A DNA stretch of 9,327 bases, taken from Nitrospira lenta (lineage in GTDB: Bacteria; Nitrospirota; Nitrospiria; Nitrospirales; Nitrospiraceae). The stretch lies in assembly GCA_945906715.1 (NCBI GenBank), contig CAMDRK010000084.1:1-9327 (forward strand), read 5' to 3'. How positions within the stretch are numbered: the first letter of the stretch is position 1; the number at the start of each line of letters is the position of its first letter. A model generated the notes under the pieces. That model searched no databases. It had not been told where the DNA came from and saw nothing but the letters and a program-made list of their open reading frames with translations. Made by a program: the position numbers and the translations under genes. Of the stretch, positions 1-7,718 are shown piece after piece.

Positions 1-62
1 CTGCGGGCACCAGCTCCTGTACGGACGGAGGGAGCAACACCAACTGATCGACAGCCCAGGAT

Positions 63-3000
63 TTGAATGTTTTAGCCATGCGCCTAGAAACCACAGTGCG
101 CGCTGGCTGTCCAGTCCAAAATGCACATTACTCGGACAGGCTCCTAGCGGCTGACAACCTGCCTCAGCCTCAATCAATTCAGTTCCGCGCTAAAGGGATC
201 GACAGCTTGCGACACCGCTTGGCCGAGAAGGGCCAACTGGACACACAGACTCTGGAATCCGACCGGCTCGATCTCGCAGGCGTCAGGCTCATCTTCTACA
301 CCAACAACGACGTCGACTGCTTCCTGGAATCGCGACTAATCCGCGACAATTTCGAGGTCAAGGAGGATTCGACCAGGATCCACCATCCCACCCCGGAAAA
401 CAAAGAGGCGCGATACCGCGCAGTTCACTACACGGTCCGGCTTCGTGAGGATCGCGTACGCCTTCCAGAATATGCGCGGTTCGCTGGTCTGCGCTGCGAA
501 ATTCAGGTCCAAACCATTCTGAACCACGCGTGGTCCGAGACCTCTCACGACATTCTCTACAAAGGCAAGTTGGGCGATGGCTACGGCGAGAGAGCTATGA
601 AAGGTATCGCCAGCCGATTTGAGCGGATCATGGACAAGTACCTGATCCCGGCTGGTTTTGAGATTCAAAAGGCCCAGCAGGAGTATGAACGGGTCCTTCA
701 GGGCAAGGAGCTCTTCGACAGGGACATCGCCAACATGTTGGACAATGCGCAGAACAACAACAAGCGTTACGAGATTCTGTCAGGACTGAAAGATTACGCC
801 ATCCCAAATTACGACGACCTGCCGGCTGCCTACGAGGGATTGAAAGGTCCGTTACTGAGGGCAGTCAAAGCCGCGCGCGCCACGGAGCCCGTTCCGATAG
901 AAACGACCTACGGAAATATAGATGGCTACACGGCCGATTTAGTGACGAGGCTTGTCGTGGAGATTGCTGAGCATCTGCGCTACGCCGATGTAACCGGAAC
1001 GCTGCAACTGCTCATTGACATTTATCGGGACGAGCCAAACGATGCTATTCGCCAGCAGATCGCGAACGCTGTCCAAAAACTGTCCGAGTACAAGATCGAC
1101 GTCTACAACAAGGTAGGGTCGATGTTCCAGATGGCTTTGGTAGATTACCTTGCCAGCCTGAACGATGCCGAGGTGGACAGTGTTCGGCCCATCGCCCTTA
1201 CCGTCTGGACCGAAGCAATTCAATCAGACATCACCGGAGAAAAGTGGAAGGCAGACTCAGTGGTCTTGAGTACGGGCGCCGTGCCCCCATCCGATCAGCT
1301 CAGGGAGGTTCGCGACAAGGCGATCAAAGCCCTTTTCGCAGCCTATGATCGATCGACCGACGATGTGCATAAACGAGCCGTTCTTTCAGCCCTGAACGCC
1401 TCAACAAGGACTCCCAATCAGGCACAATACTCCAATGCGCTCCTAGCTACCACGCTCAAGGATGCCACACGCATTGTCGACTTTGTGACGGAACGCGCTA
1501 AGGCTGCGAGCTACGAGCTGCTGCAGCACTTGGAGCACCGATTCCTCTATGACTATTTCCGGGCGACAGGTCTTACCGAAGACCTGGAAAATCGGTTCGG
1601 TTGTCAGGCCGAAGCCGAGGCGCTCGTGGGCGCAATCCTTAAGTTCCGCGACACTATCAACGCCGATGATCGGTTTGTTCGATATAAGGTTCTGGTAGGG
1701 TTTGAATCTGTCTACCCCAGTCACTGGACCGACAAGGAGTTTGCCTACAAGGCGGACGAATATCGGCGCGAGGAAGCTAACCGCTACATCGACGAGATCA
1801 ATACGGCGAACGAGAGTGATTGGTTCGACCTGATTGCGCGTTGCGCGGAAACCAAGTCAGAGGACCTTGCCACCTTTCCGGTTTTCGGCAATTTCATCCG
1901 AAATCTGGCTGAGCGGAAGCCCGAAGTAGCCGACAGGTTTCTGGCAAAGGCCTCGGACGACCTGCGGAACTTCCTGGCGGGCTTTCTTAATGGTCTGGCC
2001 CTGAGCGGCAGGCCCGATATCTATAAGCGGATATTGGAGACTGAGCTTGAGTCTGCCAAGAATCTCACTGGCGTAGCGCGGCACCTTCGTTATTCAGGTG
2101 TTAAGAAGCCAATTTTCACCGCGCGTCTATTGAAGCACGCAATTGATAGAGGTGACTCAGTAGCAGTGATCGAATGTCTGCTGTTCGCATTGGAGCATTA
2201 CGGAACAGAGAAGGTCACAGACGCCGACACGTTCGTGCGCGACGCTCTGACCTTCCTGAATGACCGCAAAGATCCGCGCTGGGTCTGGGAAGCGTGGTAT
2301 CTGGAGAAGGTTACAAAGTTCTATGAGGAATTGACTCCGGAAAGGACGGCGCAGGTATTACAGAGTCTGGGCTATCTTCGCCAAGTGAACCATCGCGTCG
2401 AGCGCGTTTTGGTTCGTGTCGCCGAGCGCCAGCCGGAAGCGGTGTGGGACTACTTCGGATCTCGGCTTGCCAGGGAGGCCGAGGACGGCGACGACGAAGA
2501 ACGCTTCGAGGCGGTGCCGTTCCAATTCCATGGCCTGGAAAAGGAGCTCTCTAAAGATCCGCAACTCGCAATCAGCAAGGGGTTGTCGTGGTTCGCTCAA
2601 GACCGGGAGCTATTTGAGTATCGAGGGGGACGCCTACTCAGCAGCGCATTTCCCAACTGCACCCCGAAGTTTGCTACTGCGCTCGCCGAGTTGGTGAAAA
2701 CCGGCGGCGATACGGAGGCAGATTTCGCACTGGCGATTCTTCGGAACTATCGCGGTGAGGCTTCCACCTATGTTGTGTTGAAGGAGATTGTGTCACGGTT
2801 TCCAGATGACCCTCGCAAACTGAGCGCGGTAAGGGCCAGCATCGACAGCACCGGCGTGGTCTCTGGTGAACTCGGCCTTGCGGAAGCATGGCGGGCCAAG
2901 AAGGAATCCCTAACGGAATGGCTGGCAGACGAACGGCCAGCGGTCAATGCGTTCGCCGAAAAGCATATCGCAGAACTTGATCTGATGATCGCGTCAGAAC

Positions 3001-3101
3001 AGCGCCGCGCTGAGGCCGAAAGAGAAATGCGAAATAGGAGCTATGACGAGGAGGATAAGTCATATGACGATGATGGTAACGGACCTGAATCGGCGAGCTG
3101 A
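63..3101 (+). CDS. Large RelA/SpoT-domain protein with C-terminal alpha-solenoid
   Basis: The N-terminal 200 residues carry a RelA/SpoT-type synthetase domain, the fold that transfers pyrophosphate from ATP to a nucleotide (ppGpp synthetases) or to tRNA (toxSAS). Key positions are present: R42/K44/S48 in 'FRAKGIDS', D70-G73-R75 in 'DLAGVR' (metal-binding Asp), Y118/H122 in 'YRAVH' (G-loop), and E146 in 'EIQVQT', followed by W157, H162 and Y166. No HD hydrolase, TGS or ACT domain is visible, so it is not a housekeeping Rel/SpoT. Residues 200 to about 960 are helix-rich and resemble HEAT-like solenoids. The end is a charged Arg/Glu helix and an acidic tail. At about 1010 aa it is far longer than small alarmone synthetases (about 200-250 aa). 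The start is uncertain: TTG at 63 has only a weak AGG upstream, ATG at 78 has none, and an in-frame TGA lies at 45-47. The domain is clear; its product and role are inference. Confidence 0.85.
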   Translation: MNVLAMRLETTVRAGCPVQNAHYSDRLLAADNLPQPQSIQFRAKGIDSLRHRLAEKGQLDTQTLESDRLDLAGVRLIFYTNNDVDCFLESRLIRDNFEVKEDSTRIHHPTPENKEARYRAVHYTVRLREDRVRLPEYARFAGLRCEIQVQTILNHAWSETSHDILYKGKLGDGYGERAMKGIASRFERIMDKYLIPAGFEIQKAQQEYERVLQGKELFDRDIANMLDNAQNNNKRYEILSGLKDYAIPNYDDLPAAYEGLKGPLLRAVKAARATEPVPIETTYGNIDGYTADLVTRLVVEIAEHLRYADVTGTLQLLIDIYRDEPNDAIRQQIANAVQKLSEYKIDVYNKVGSMFQMALVDYLASLNDAEVDSVRPIALTVWTEAIQSDITGEKWKADSVVLSTGAVPPSDQLREVRDKAIKALFAAYDRSTDDVHKRAVLSALNASTRTPNQAQYSNALLATTLKDATRIVDFVTERAKAASYELLQHLEHRFLYDYFRATGLTEDLENRFGCQAEAEALVGAILKFRDTINADDRFVRYKVLVGFESVYPSHWTDKEFAYKADEYRREEANRYIDEINTANESDWFDLIARCAETKSEDLATFPVFGNFIRNLAERKPEVADRFLAKASDDLRNFLAGFLNGLALSGRPDIYKRILETELESAKNLTGVARHLRYSGVKKPIFTARLLKHAIDRGDSVAVIECLLFALEHYGTEKVTDADTFVRDALTFLNDRKDPRWVWEAWYLEKVTKFYEELTPERTAQVLQSLGYLRQVNHRVERVLVRVAERQPEAVWDYFGSRLAREAEDGDDEERFEAVPFQFHGLEKELSKDPQLAISKGLSWFAQDRELFEYRGGRLLSSAFPNCTPKFATALAELVKTGGDTEADFALAILRNYRGEASTYVVLKEIVSRFPDDPRKLSAVRASIDSTGVVSGELGLAEAWRAKKESLTEWLADERPAVNAFAEKHIAELDLMIASEQRRAEAEREMRNRSYDEEDKSYDDDGNGPESAS

Positions 3102-3489
3102 TTGGTGCCGCCGTCAGGGATTTCACCAGATACATTTAATTCCCGTGCCTGCCGTGAACGACTTGAATTGCCCCGCGCGGTTCCGTTAGCAACAGACAAC
3201 TCCGCTTTGGGTCGGAAGCAGCCGTTCAGAACAGCGAGAAAACATCAATCCAGTGCCGATCCTTACCCGAGTCGGGGAGTCTGTCAATATTCAACAACTC
3301 ATTTAGCCTTGGGCAGTTCGGTCGGCTGGTTTGTAGCATTTTGAGTGGCTGGTTTCCGTCATAATCGGAGGCCGTTTTGAGCAGAATACGCAATTACCCA
3401 CGTGCAGAAAAACCAGACTCACACCACATCCTCGGACACAGAGCACCATCCTGGCGCGTAAGACACCAGATGCAGACCACACACCACAC
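3102..3489. other. Intergenic stretch with no credible gene
   Basis: This 388-bp gap separates the plus-strand RelA/SpoT-domain gene from the minus-strand response regulator, so the two converge here. Short open frames exist but show no family signature or ribosome binding site. I see no classic terminator with a U-tract for either converging gene. Near 3195-3230 lies a segment with CCGCTT and AAGCAG arms around a GGGTCGG loop, which resembles a dispersed intergenic repeat. At 3323-3355 there is a paired direct repeat listed separately. Confidence 0.6.
3323..3355. repeat. Paired GGCTGGTTT direct repeats, possible IS21-type end
   Basis: The 9-mer GGCTGGTTT occurs at 3324-3332 and again at 3347-3355, 23 bp apart, with the motif TTTTGAG between them and again near 3374. 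Insertion sequences of the IS21 family carry several short direct repeats near each end, and the wording of this stretch resembles such ends from memory. No istA or istB reading frame is present, so at most this is a leftover end. The repeat is seen directly; the IS21 assignment is inference. Confidence 0.35.
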
Positions 3490-4146
3490 TCACAACGCCT
3501 GCAGCTGTCGACCCTGTCCCGCCACATGCGCCACCGCATACCGATAGACATCAACAGTATTTTTTAACGCGCACTGCCGCATGATCTTCCCCCGATGATA
3601 CTCCACCGTCTTCCGACTAATCCCTAAGCACGCAGCCGTCTGCTCAATCGACAAGCCCTCCGATACCGCCTTCAGCACGTCACGTTGTCGCTTTGTCAGT
3701 GAGGGCATCGGAGACTGCGGTGATACCCCTGATGGCCCCATCAAAATGACATCCGCAATATGCGACCGGCCGGCAAACACCGCCCGCAACGCCCGAAGAA
3801 ATTCCTCCGGCTCACTCCGCTTACTCAAATAGCCATTCGCCCCCACTTCCAACCCCTGCCGCACATAGCTACCCTCTTCGTGCATACTGACAAACACCAG
3901 TTTCACCGCACTATTCCCACTCCGGATCCGACGCGCGACTTCAATCCCACTCACATCCGGCAACGACACATCTAGCAACACCAGATCCGGATCGGTCTCC
4001 GCGACCTGCGCCAACGCCTCAGCCCCCGTCGACACACTCCCCACCACCTCGATCGTCCCGAACTCACCAGTCCGTTCCGCAATCGACAAATACTGACGCA
4101 AGCCTAGATGCATAAACGCATGATCATCCACGAGTAAGACCTTCAC
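3490..4146 (-). CDS. NarL/FixJ-family response regulator
   Basis: This is a two-component response regulator of 218 aa that binds DNA after phosphorylation by a partner kinase. The receiver domain (residues 1 to about 120) has the acidic pair D7-D8, phospho-acceptor D59 in 'LVLLDVSLP', switch residue S87 and conserved K109 in 'GYLSKRS'. A LuxR/GerE helix-turn-helix follows from about residue 150 ('LTKRQRDVLKAVSEGLS...ISRKTVEYHRGKI'). The frame is open further upstream, but I place the start at GTG 4146. A GGAGG at 4154-4158 lies 7 nt before it, and the protein then begins directly with the beta-strand 'VKVLLVDDH'. The start falls inside the end of the upstream kinase gene, so the two are very likely translationally coupled and functional partners. 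A GTG at 4152 is less likely because it sits 1 nt from that site. Target genes cannot be read from the window. Confidence 0.9.
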   Translation of the reverse strand: MKVLLVDDHAFMHLGLRQYLSIAERTGEFGTIEVVGSVSTGAEALAQVAETDPDLVLLDVSLPDVSGIEVARRIRSGNSAVKLVFVSMHEEGSYVRQGLEVGANGYLSKRSEPEEFLRALRAVFAGRSHIADVILMGPSGVSPQSPMPSLTKRQRDVLKAVSEGLSIEQTAACLGISRKTVEYHRGKIMRQCALKNTVDVYRYAVAHVAGQGRQLQAL

Positions 4147-5758
4147 CCTCACACCTCCCCCCAAGTTGAATGTGTAACGACACGACCGTGCCCGACGTGC
4201 ACGACGACTCAATCTTCAGCTCCGCATTGATTAATCGAGCACGCTCTTGCATGGCTAACTGCCCAAGTCCGCCGTCGGAAGCTGCCCCCCTCTCGCCCGA
4301 CCTCACAAACCCTCTCCCGTTATCGATCACGCGTAGAATCAATTCGTCCCCACACGTGTCGAACGCCACCCCCACGCGCGTCGCTTTTGCATGCTTCTCC
4401 CAATTATGCAGCGCCTCTTGGGTGACCCGATACACACACACGGACTCCTCATACGTCAACACCTGCTCAACCGACTCTGAACACTGGGACTCCACGGTCC
4501 ACCCCTGGCGCCGCCCGGCTTCACGCAACAACCGCTCTAACGCCACGACCACGCCGGCCCGTTCGAGCGACGCAGGGTGCAATGTGAACGACAACTCACG
4601 CGTCCGCTGCACGATCTCCAATAATTCGTAACGATACTTCTCAATCCATCCCAACAATGCTTCTCGCCCATCGGTGGGCACATCCAGCACCGCCTGCATC
4701 TGAAAGATCATGCCGCCGAGTTGCGTGGCGACAATATCGTGCAGATCGCGGGAGAGCGCGCGGCGTTCTACCTCCCCCGCAACCAACAGTTGACGATTCA
4801 GGGCTTGCACACGAGCTGCATGATCTTCAATCACTCCCTGCTGTTCAACCACACGCGCCAATTCCTGCTGCAAGCGCACATCCTGTTGCAGAAACATTTG
4901 CTCATACAGCCCCAACAAATTGTCAAAAATGTCCGTGTCGCACGAACCGACCCGTCTCGGTCCCGTATGCTTCTCGCTGTCATCGACGCGCTTAGCCCCA
5001 CCGTCCTTACACCGCCGCTCGCATGACTCTTGACGCTCAAGTCCAAGTCGAATATTCAGAGACAGAATCCGCATCAGCGGCAACACAGACTGAGGAATGA
5101 TCCATCGAGAAAACATCACGACACAATAATGCTCGCCATCACGAAATTGTCCGCCAAACCCAATAGCAGATCGAATGTGATACCGATTGACAAACTCGGC
5201 TTGGGCAGAAATATAGGGACTGTTAGCGGCATCAGGCACATACAGCAGACCATCGACCCTCTCCCTCGCCACAAGGTCTCCAGTCTGTTCGAAGACCCGC
5301 CGAGACTCTGCGCTCACCACGCGCATTAATTCGCTCAGCGTCGGAAACTGGACAGGAAACGTGGTGGCATTCATCGGCACACACCGATGGGTCGACGACA
5401 AGGACACATCGCACCACCCCGGATGGAGGCCATATGTCCCAATCAACTGCATCACCTTTTCTGATCGCGCCTCACCAGATTCAGCGACACGCCGGTCTAC
5501 AGATACACGATCCTCTTCACTCAACTCAGTCACAGGGACGGTCCGGAACACCCGCACCAGAGGGCACACTGGCACTCCAGTCTCGTGACACGTAAAGGAC
5601 TCAAACAATAATTGCGTGATGGCTGTCGCCCGATGGAATAACGACGTGCTCTGCAATGAGATGTGTCGCAACGACATCCCTAATTGCGACACATGGCTCA
5701 AGGTGAGCCGGCTCCACTCGCAAGAAAATCGTTCGCCCCCACCCATGCACTTCTCCAT
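4124..5758 (-). CDS. Soluble NarX-like sensor histidine kinase
   Basis: This 544-residue kinase should phosphorylate the response regulator that overlaps its 3' end. Residues 330-345 form the HisKA_3 dimerisation/phosphorylation box 'ERRALSRDLHD' with H340. 'FTLHPASLERAG' follows at about 391-402. The ATPase domain has the N box 'QEALHNWEKHA' (N452), G1 'DNGRGF' (D479) and G2 'GGLGQLAMQERA' at about 496. No membrane segment or signal peptide is visible, so it is probably cytosolic. Residues 50-240 form a sensory region that looks GAF-like ('AIGFGG...YCVVMFSR...PLMRILSLNIRL') and contain several cysteines (C57, C65, C116, C126). A probable coiled coil at about 280-330 links sensor and kinase core. 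The start at ATG 5758 has GAGG 6 nt upstream; ATG 5746 (residue 5) is also well placed behind a GGAG. The signal sensed is unknown. Confidence 0.9.
   Translation of the reverse strand: MEKCMGGGERFSCEWSRLTLSHVSQLGMSLRHISLQSTSLFHRATAITQLLFESFTCHETGVPVCPLVRVFRTVPVTELSEEDRVSVDRRVAESGEARSEKVMQLIGTYGLHPGWCDVSLSSTHRCVPMNATTFPVQFPTLSELMRVVSAESRRVFEQTGDLVARERVDGLLYVPDAANSPYISAQAEFVNRYHIRSAIGFGGQFRDGEHYCVVMFSRWIIPQSVLPLMRILSLNIRLGLERQESCERRCKDGGAKRVDDSEKHTGPRRVGSCDTDIFDNLLGLYEQMFLQQDVRLQQELARVVEQQGVIEDHAARVQALNRQLLVAGEVERRALSRDLHDIVATQLGGMIFQMQAVLDVPTDGREALLGWIEKYRYELLEIVQRTRELSFTLHPASLERAGVVVALERLLREAGRRQGWTVESQCSESVEQVLTYEESVCVYRVTQEALHNWEKHAKATRVGVAFDTCGDELILRVIDNGRGFVRSGERGAASDGGLGQLAMQERARLINAELKIESSCTSGTVVSLHIQLGGRCEGEGLTRG
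4154..4158 (-). promoter_or_regulatory. Shine-Dalgarno site that fixes the response regulator start
   Basis: The complement reads GGAGG inside a longer G run. It lies 7 nt before GTG 4146 and within the coding sequence of the kinase, 30 nt before the kinase stop codon. This supports the shorter reading of the regulator and coupling of its translation to that of the kinase. Confidence 0.75.
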
Positions 5759-6153
5759 CTCCTACCTCGGAACATCACCATCAAATCTCACGACACGCAA
5801 AATACAAGAAATCGCTCCTCGACTGATACTGTACGAATGGACAGCCCACTGAACCACCAACCATCTAGCTGGTCATAACGATTTCCGACGATGCGTTGGC
5901 TCATGGAACGACCACCGGCCAAACCCTGCCACTTCAGCCCGTTGCAGTACTTGTGTTAATGCTCACGACCTCGTATGCGGATCATCATCCCGCTACCTCC
6001 TTTTCTTCAACGTGAATCCTGCAGGAATCGTCGACCCGCTGATTTCTTTCTTGTGCGATTCCACATTCGTCAACCGCAAGCTAGATGCCAGCATGCGAGC
6101 GGAGTGTCGAATCACCGGATGATAGCCTCAATCTCTTTCTTGTCAGTGGGATA

Positions 6154-6227
6154 TGTATTGCTGAATAAAAATACACCTGTTACGCACATCTCCTGCGCAT
6201 AGACGCATGTATCGAAAGAAATACATG
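6154..6227. repeat. Two TGTAT/ATACA inverted repeats, operator-like
   Basis: The first dyad is TGTATT (6154-6159) facing AATACA (6170-6175) over a 10-nt spacer. The second is CATGTAT (6206-6212) facing ATACATG (6221-6227) over an 8-nt spacer. Both arms are perfect and the centres are 52 bp apart, close to five helical turns. They could be paired regulator sites or the subterminal palindromes of a lost mobile element. No known consensus is recognised. Confidence 0.45.
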
Positions 6228-6327
6228 AGGTGTCAAATCCGATACTAACAAGAATGGCTCACAAATTTGCGGCCTGGTGGCTGGCTTCACTGGGAATGAT
6301 CGTTTCGAGAAGCAGGAAGCTGGTATT

Positions 6328-6360
6328 AAAGCCCCCTCCAGGAAGAAGGGGGAACTTTTA
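6328..6360. terminator. Terminator-like hairpin or relic IS200/IS605 end structure
   Basis: AAAG plus CCCCCT (6328-6337) pairs with AGGGGG plus CTTT (6347-6358), with a 9-nt loop and a 2-nt bulge (6353-6354). It is followed by T-A on the plus strand, while the minus strand trails in CTTTAAT. It is 300 bp past the LuxR stop, which is far for that gene's own terminator. Upstream, GAGAAGCAGGAAGC at 6307-6320 followed by this CCCCC/GGGGG stem resembles the 3' end of IS200/IS605 elements, where the TnpB guide RNA scaffold lies. No TnpB coding sequence is found here. The hairpin is seen; its role is uncertain. Confidence 0.4.
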
Positions 6361-6657
6361 CTGAGCCGACCATCAAATAGGGCGTAGCGTGAGCTCGGTA
6401 CTCGTCTGTTTTGCCTTTAGAAATACACTTTCAGAAATGTTATGCGCACACACTTTGACCATCTTATCAGTCTATACATCGCAACAGTAGGAATCGATTT
6501 GGTGAAGTAGAGATTGCTGTAGCAATAGGGGGCGTAACAACCACCATCACATGAAAGGGACAGAACTTTCCCTCACCACATGTTCAAGAAGCAACGATAG
6601 GACGAGAAGACTTCACCGGTACATGCACAATCGAGCAGGTCTGTTCCGACACAAAAC

Positions 6658-7455
6658 TCACACGGCTATGAGTAAACCTAGTTTCCGCGCTTCACTCACA
6701 AGCTGTGCACGATTATGCACATCCATTTTCATAAACAACTGAGACACATGATATTTTACTGTTCGCTCTCTCAGGCCGACTATGCTACCTATTTCAGCAT
6801 TGGTCTTGCCCGCAGACATCCATCGCAGCACCTCTCGCTCCTGAGCCGTAAACTTCTCCCGCCCATCCTGACGAAGCAACCGACTCCACACCACAAGTCT
6901 GTCATGCAGGCGTTGCAGAATGTAGCTCACAACAGGCTTCAGCCGCACATCTTCTCCCTCTACACACCCGGCACAAGACATAAAGGTGCTCCACGTTGAA
7001 TCCTCATCGAAATACGACACCGTCACCCCATGGACCATGCCATACGTCGAGGCTCGATCAAACACCACTCGTTGTGCTGGTGTACACACGCCAATCATCT
7101 CAGCCCATGTCGTCGTAAACCCGAACGACGTTGCAATAGCCTCCGCCACAGGATCACATTGGTAATACTTCTGCTCATAATATTCCTTCAGCCAGCCCGC
7201 AGGGTAACTCTCATTGACCAGCCAATGCTGCGTTGCTGTCGCCTCCCATCCCTCCAAATCCGACGCATCCACATCCATCGATAAAATCGCGCCCCCTATG
7301 ATATTCGGAAACGAAAACGTCGAGTGCACTAACCCCAAGATATGCCCAAACTCTTTCTGCGTTTGCAACTCGTTCGAATAATGCAAAATTTCAAGAAGGC
7401 CCACCAACTCAGGCTTGGTCAGATCGCGCACTAGTTCATCAGGAAATGCTTTCAT
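6658..7455 (-). CDS. LuxR-family autoinducer-binding transcription regulator
   Basis: This is a 265-aa regulator of the AHL quorum-sensing type. The N-terminal autoinducer-binding domain (about 20-185) has the expected landmarks: W88 and Y92 in 'WLKEYYEQKYYQCDP', D101-P102, W117 in 'TTTWAEM', and G143 in 'YGMVHGV'. A C-terminal LuxR helix-turn-helix (about 200-262) reads 'FTAQEREVLRWMSAGKTNAEIGSIVGLRERTVKYHV'. I start it at ATG 7455, preceded by an AGAGAGAAG ribosome binding site. The longer frame from TTG 7488 has no support and would add 11 residues unlike the family. No luxI-type synthase is present in the window, so it is a LuxR solo here, or its synthase lies elsewhere. It shares strand with the kinase/regulator pair, but 900 bp separate them, so it is not in their operon. 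The ligand is not predictable from sequence alone. Confidence 0.88.
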   Translation of the reverse strand: MKAFPDELVRDLTKPELVGLLEILHYSNELQTQKEFGHILGLVHSTFSFPNIIGGAILSMDVDASDLEGWEATATQHWLVNESYPAGWLKEYYEQKYYQCDPVAEAIATSFGFTTTWAEMIGVCTPAQRVVFDRASTYGMVHGVTVSYFDEDSTWSTFMSCAGCVEGEDVRLKPVVSYILQRLHDRLVVWSRLLRQDGREKFTAQEREVLRWMSAGKTNAEIGSIVGLRERTVKYHVSQLFMKMDVHNRAQLVSEARKLGLLIAV

Positions 7456-7577
7456 GGCACTTCTCTCTATTAGAAACACACGAGACAACTATCACACTGT
7501 AGTAAAAGAAGCGCGGAACGACTATCCATCGTTAGTTGGTAAGCCTAACCAGAATGGGGAATAGATCCCTTGAAATA

Positions 7578-7718
7578 TATCATGTGATTGAGCCCGCTCA
7601 TGCGGTCACGGTCAAATTCCCCGATGGACGGGAATTTCGCGCACAAGTCTTACTGGGGCACGATCCTGAGCTGGACGTGGCGGTACTGAAACTAGAGGCC
7701 ACCGGTCTCCCCGCCATT
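7578..7718 (+). pseudogene. Fragment of an HtrA/DegP-like trypsin-type serine protease
   Basis: About 47 codons match the middle of the HtrA protease domain: 'HVIEPAHAVTVKFPDGREF', then 'GHDPELDVAVLKLEATGLPAI'. The segment contains the region of catalytic His (HVI) and catalytic Asp (DVAVLK). The upstream Ser/Thr-Asn-His context, the GNSGGP serine motif and PDZ domains are all absent. The open frame runs on to 7808 with unrelated residues. Another frame (7724-7816) encodes 'ESLRDGIEVLDRIKPVSQL', which looks protein-like but which I do not recognise. This is a dead remnant joined to unrelated sequence, next to a tRNA-derived scar. Confidence 0.6.

Larger units (their letters stand above)
5759..6657. 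other. Long intergenic region with dyads but no credible gene
   Basis: About 900 bp separate the kinase start from the stop of the LuxR gene, both on the minus strand. The few short open frames lack ribosome binding sites and family signatures. The kinase promoter must lie in the left part, but I cannot pick a convincing -35/-10 pair. The centre (6154-6227) holds two TGTAT/ATACA inverted repeats. AGAAATACA occurs at 6217-6225 and again at 6419-6427. A strong hairpin lies at 6328-6358. This much apparently non-coding DNA suggests decayed mobile sequence, an unrecognised small RNA, or both. Confidence 0.5.

Noticed and set aside
2416..2697. Second plus-strand frame inside the RelA/SpoT-domain gene
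   Set aside because: It lies wholly within a larger, family-matched gene, is compositionally biased, and has no signature of its own.
4147..4212. Upstream extension of the response regulator frame
   Set aside because: The added residues are Arg/Ser-rich, unlike any receiver domain, and the strong ribosome binding site points to GTG 4146.
4170..5588. Several plus-strand open frames opposite the kinase gene
   Set aside because: They mirror the minus-strand coding sequence, lack ribosome binding sites, and show no domain motifs.
5975..6202. Plus-strand 75-codon frame in the long gap
   Set aside because: There is no convincing ribosome binding site for ATG 5975, no recognisable motif, and it overlaps the dyad region.
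6715..7284. Plus-strand frames opposite the LuxR gene
   Set aside because: They are antisense shadows of a clear LuxR-family protein.
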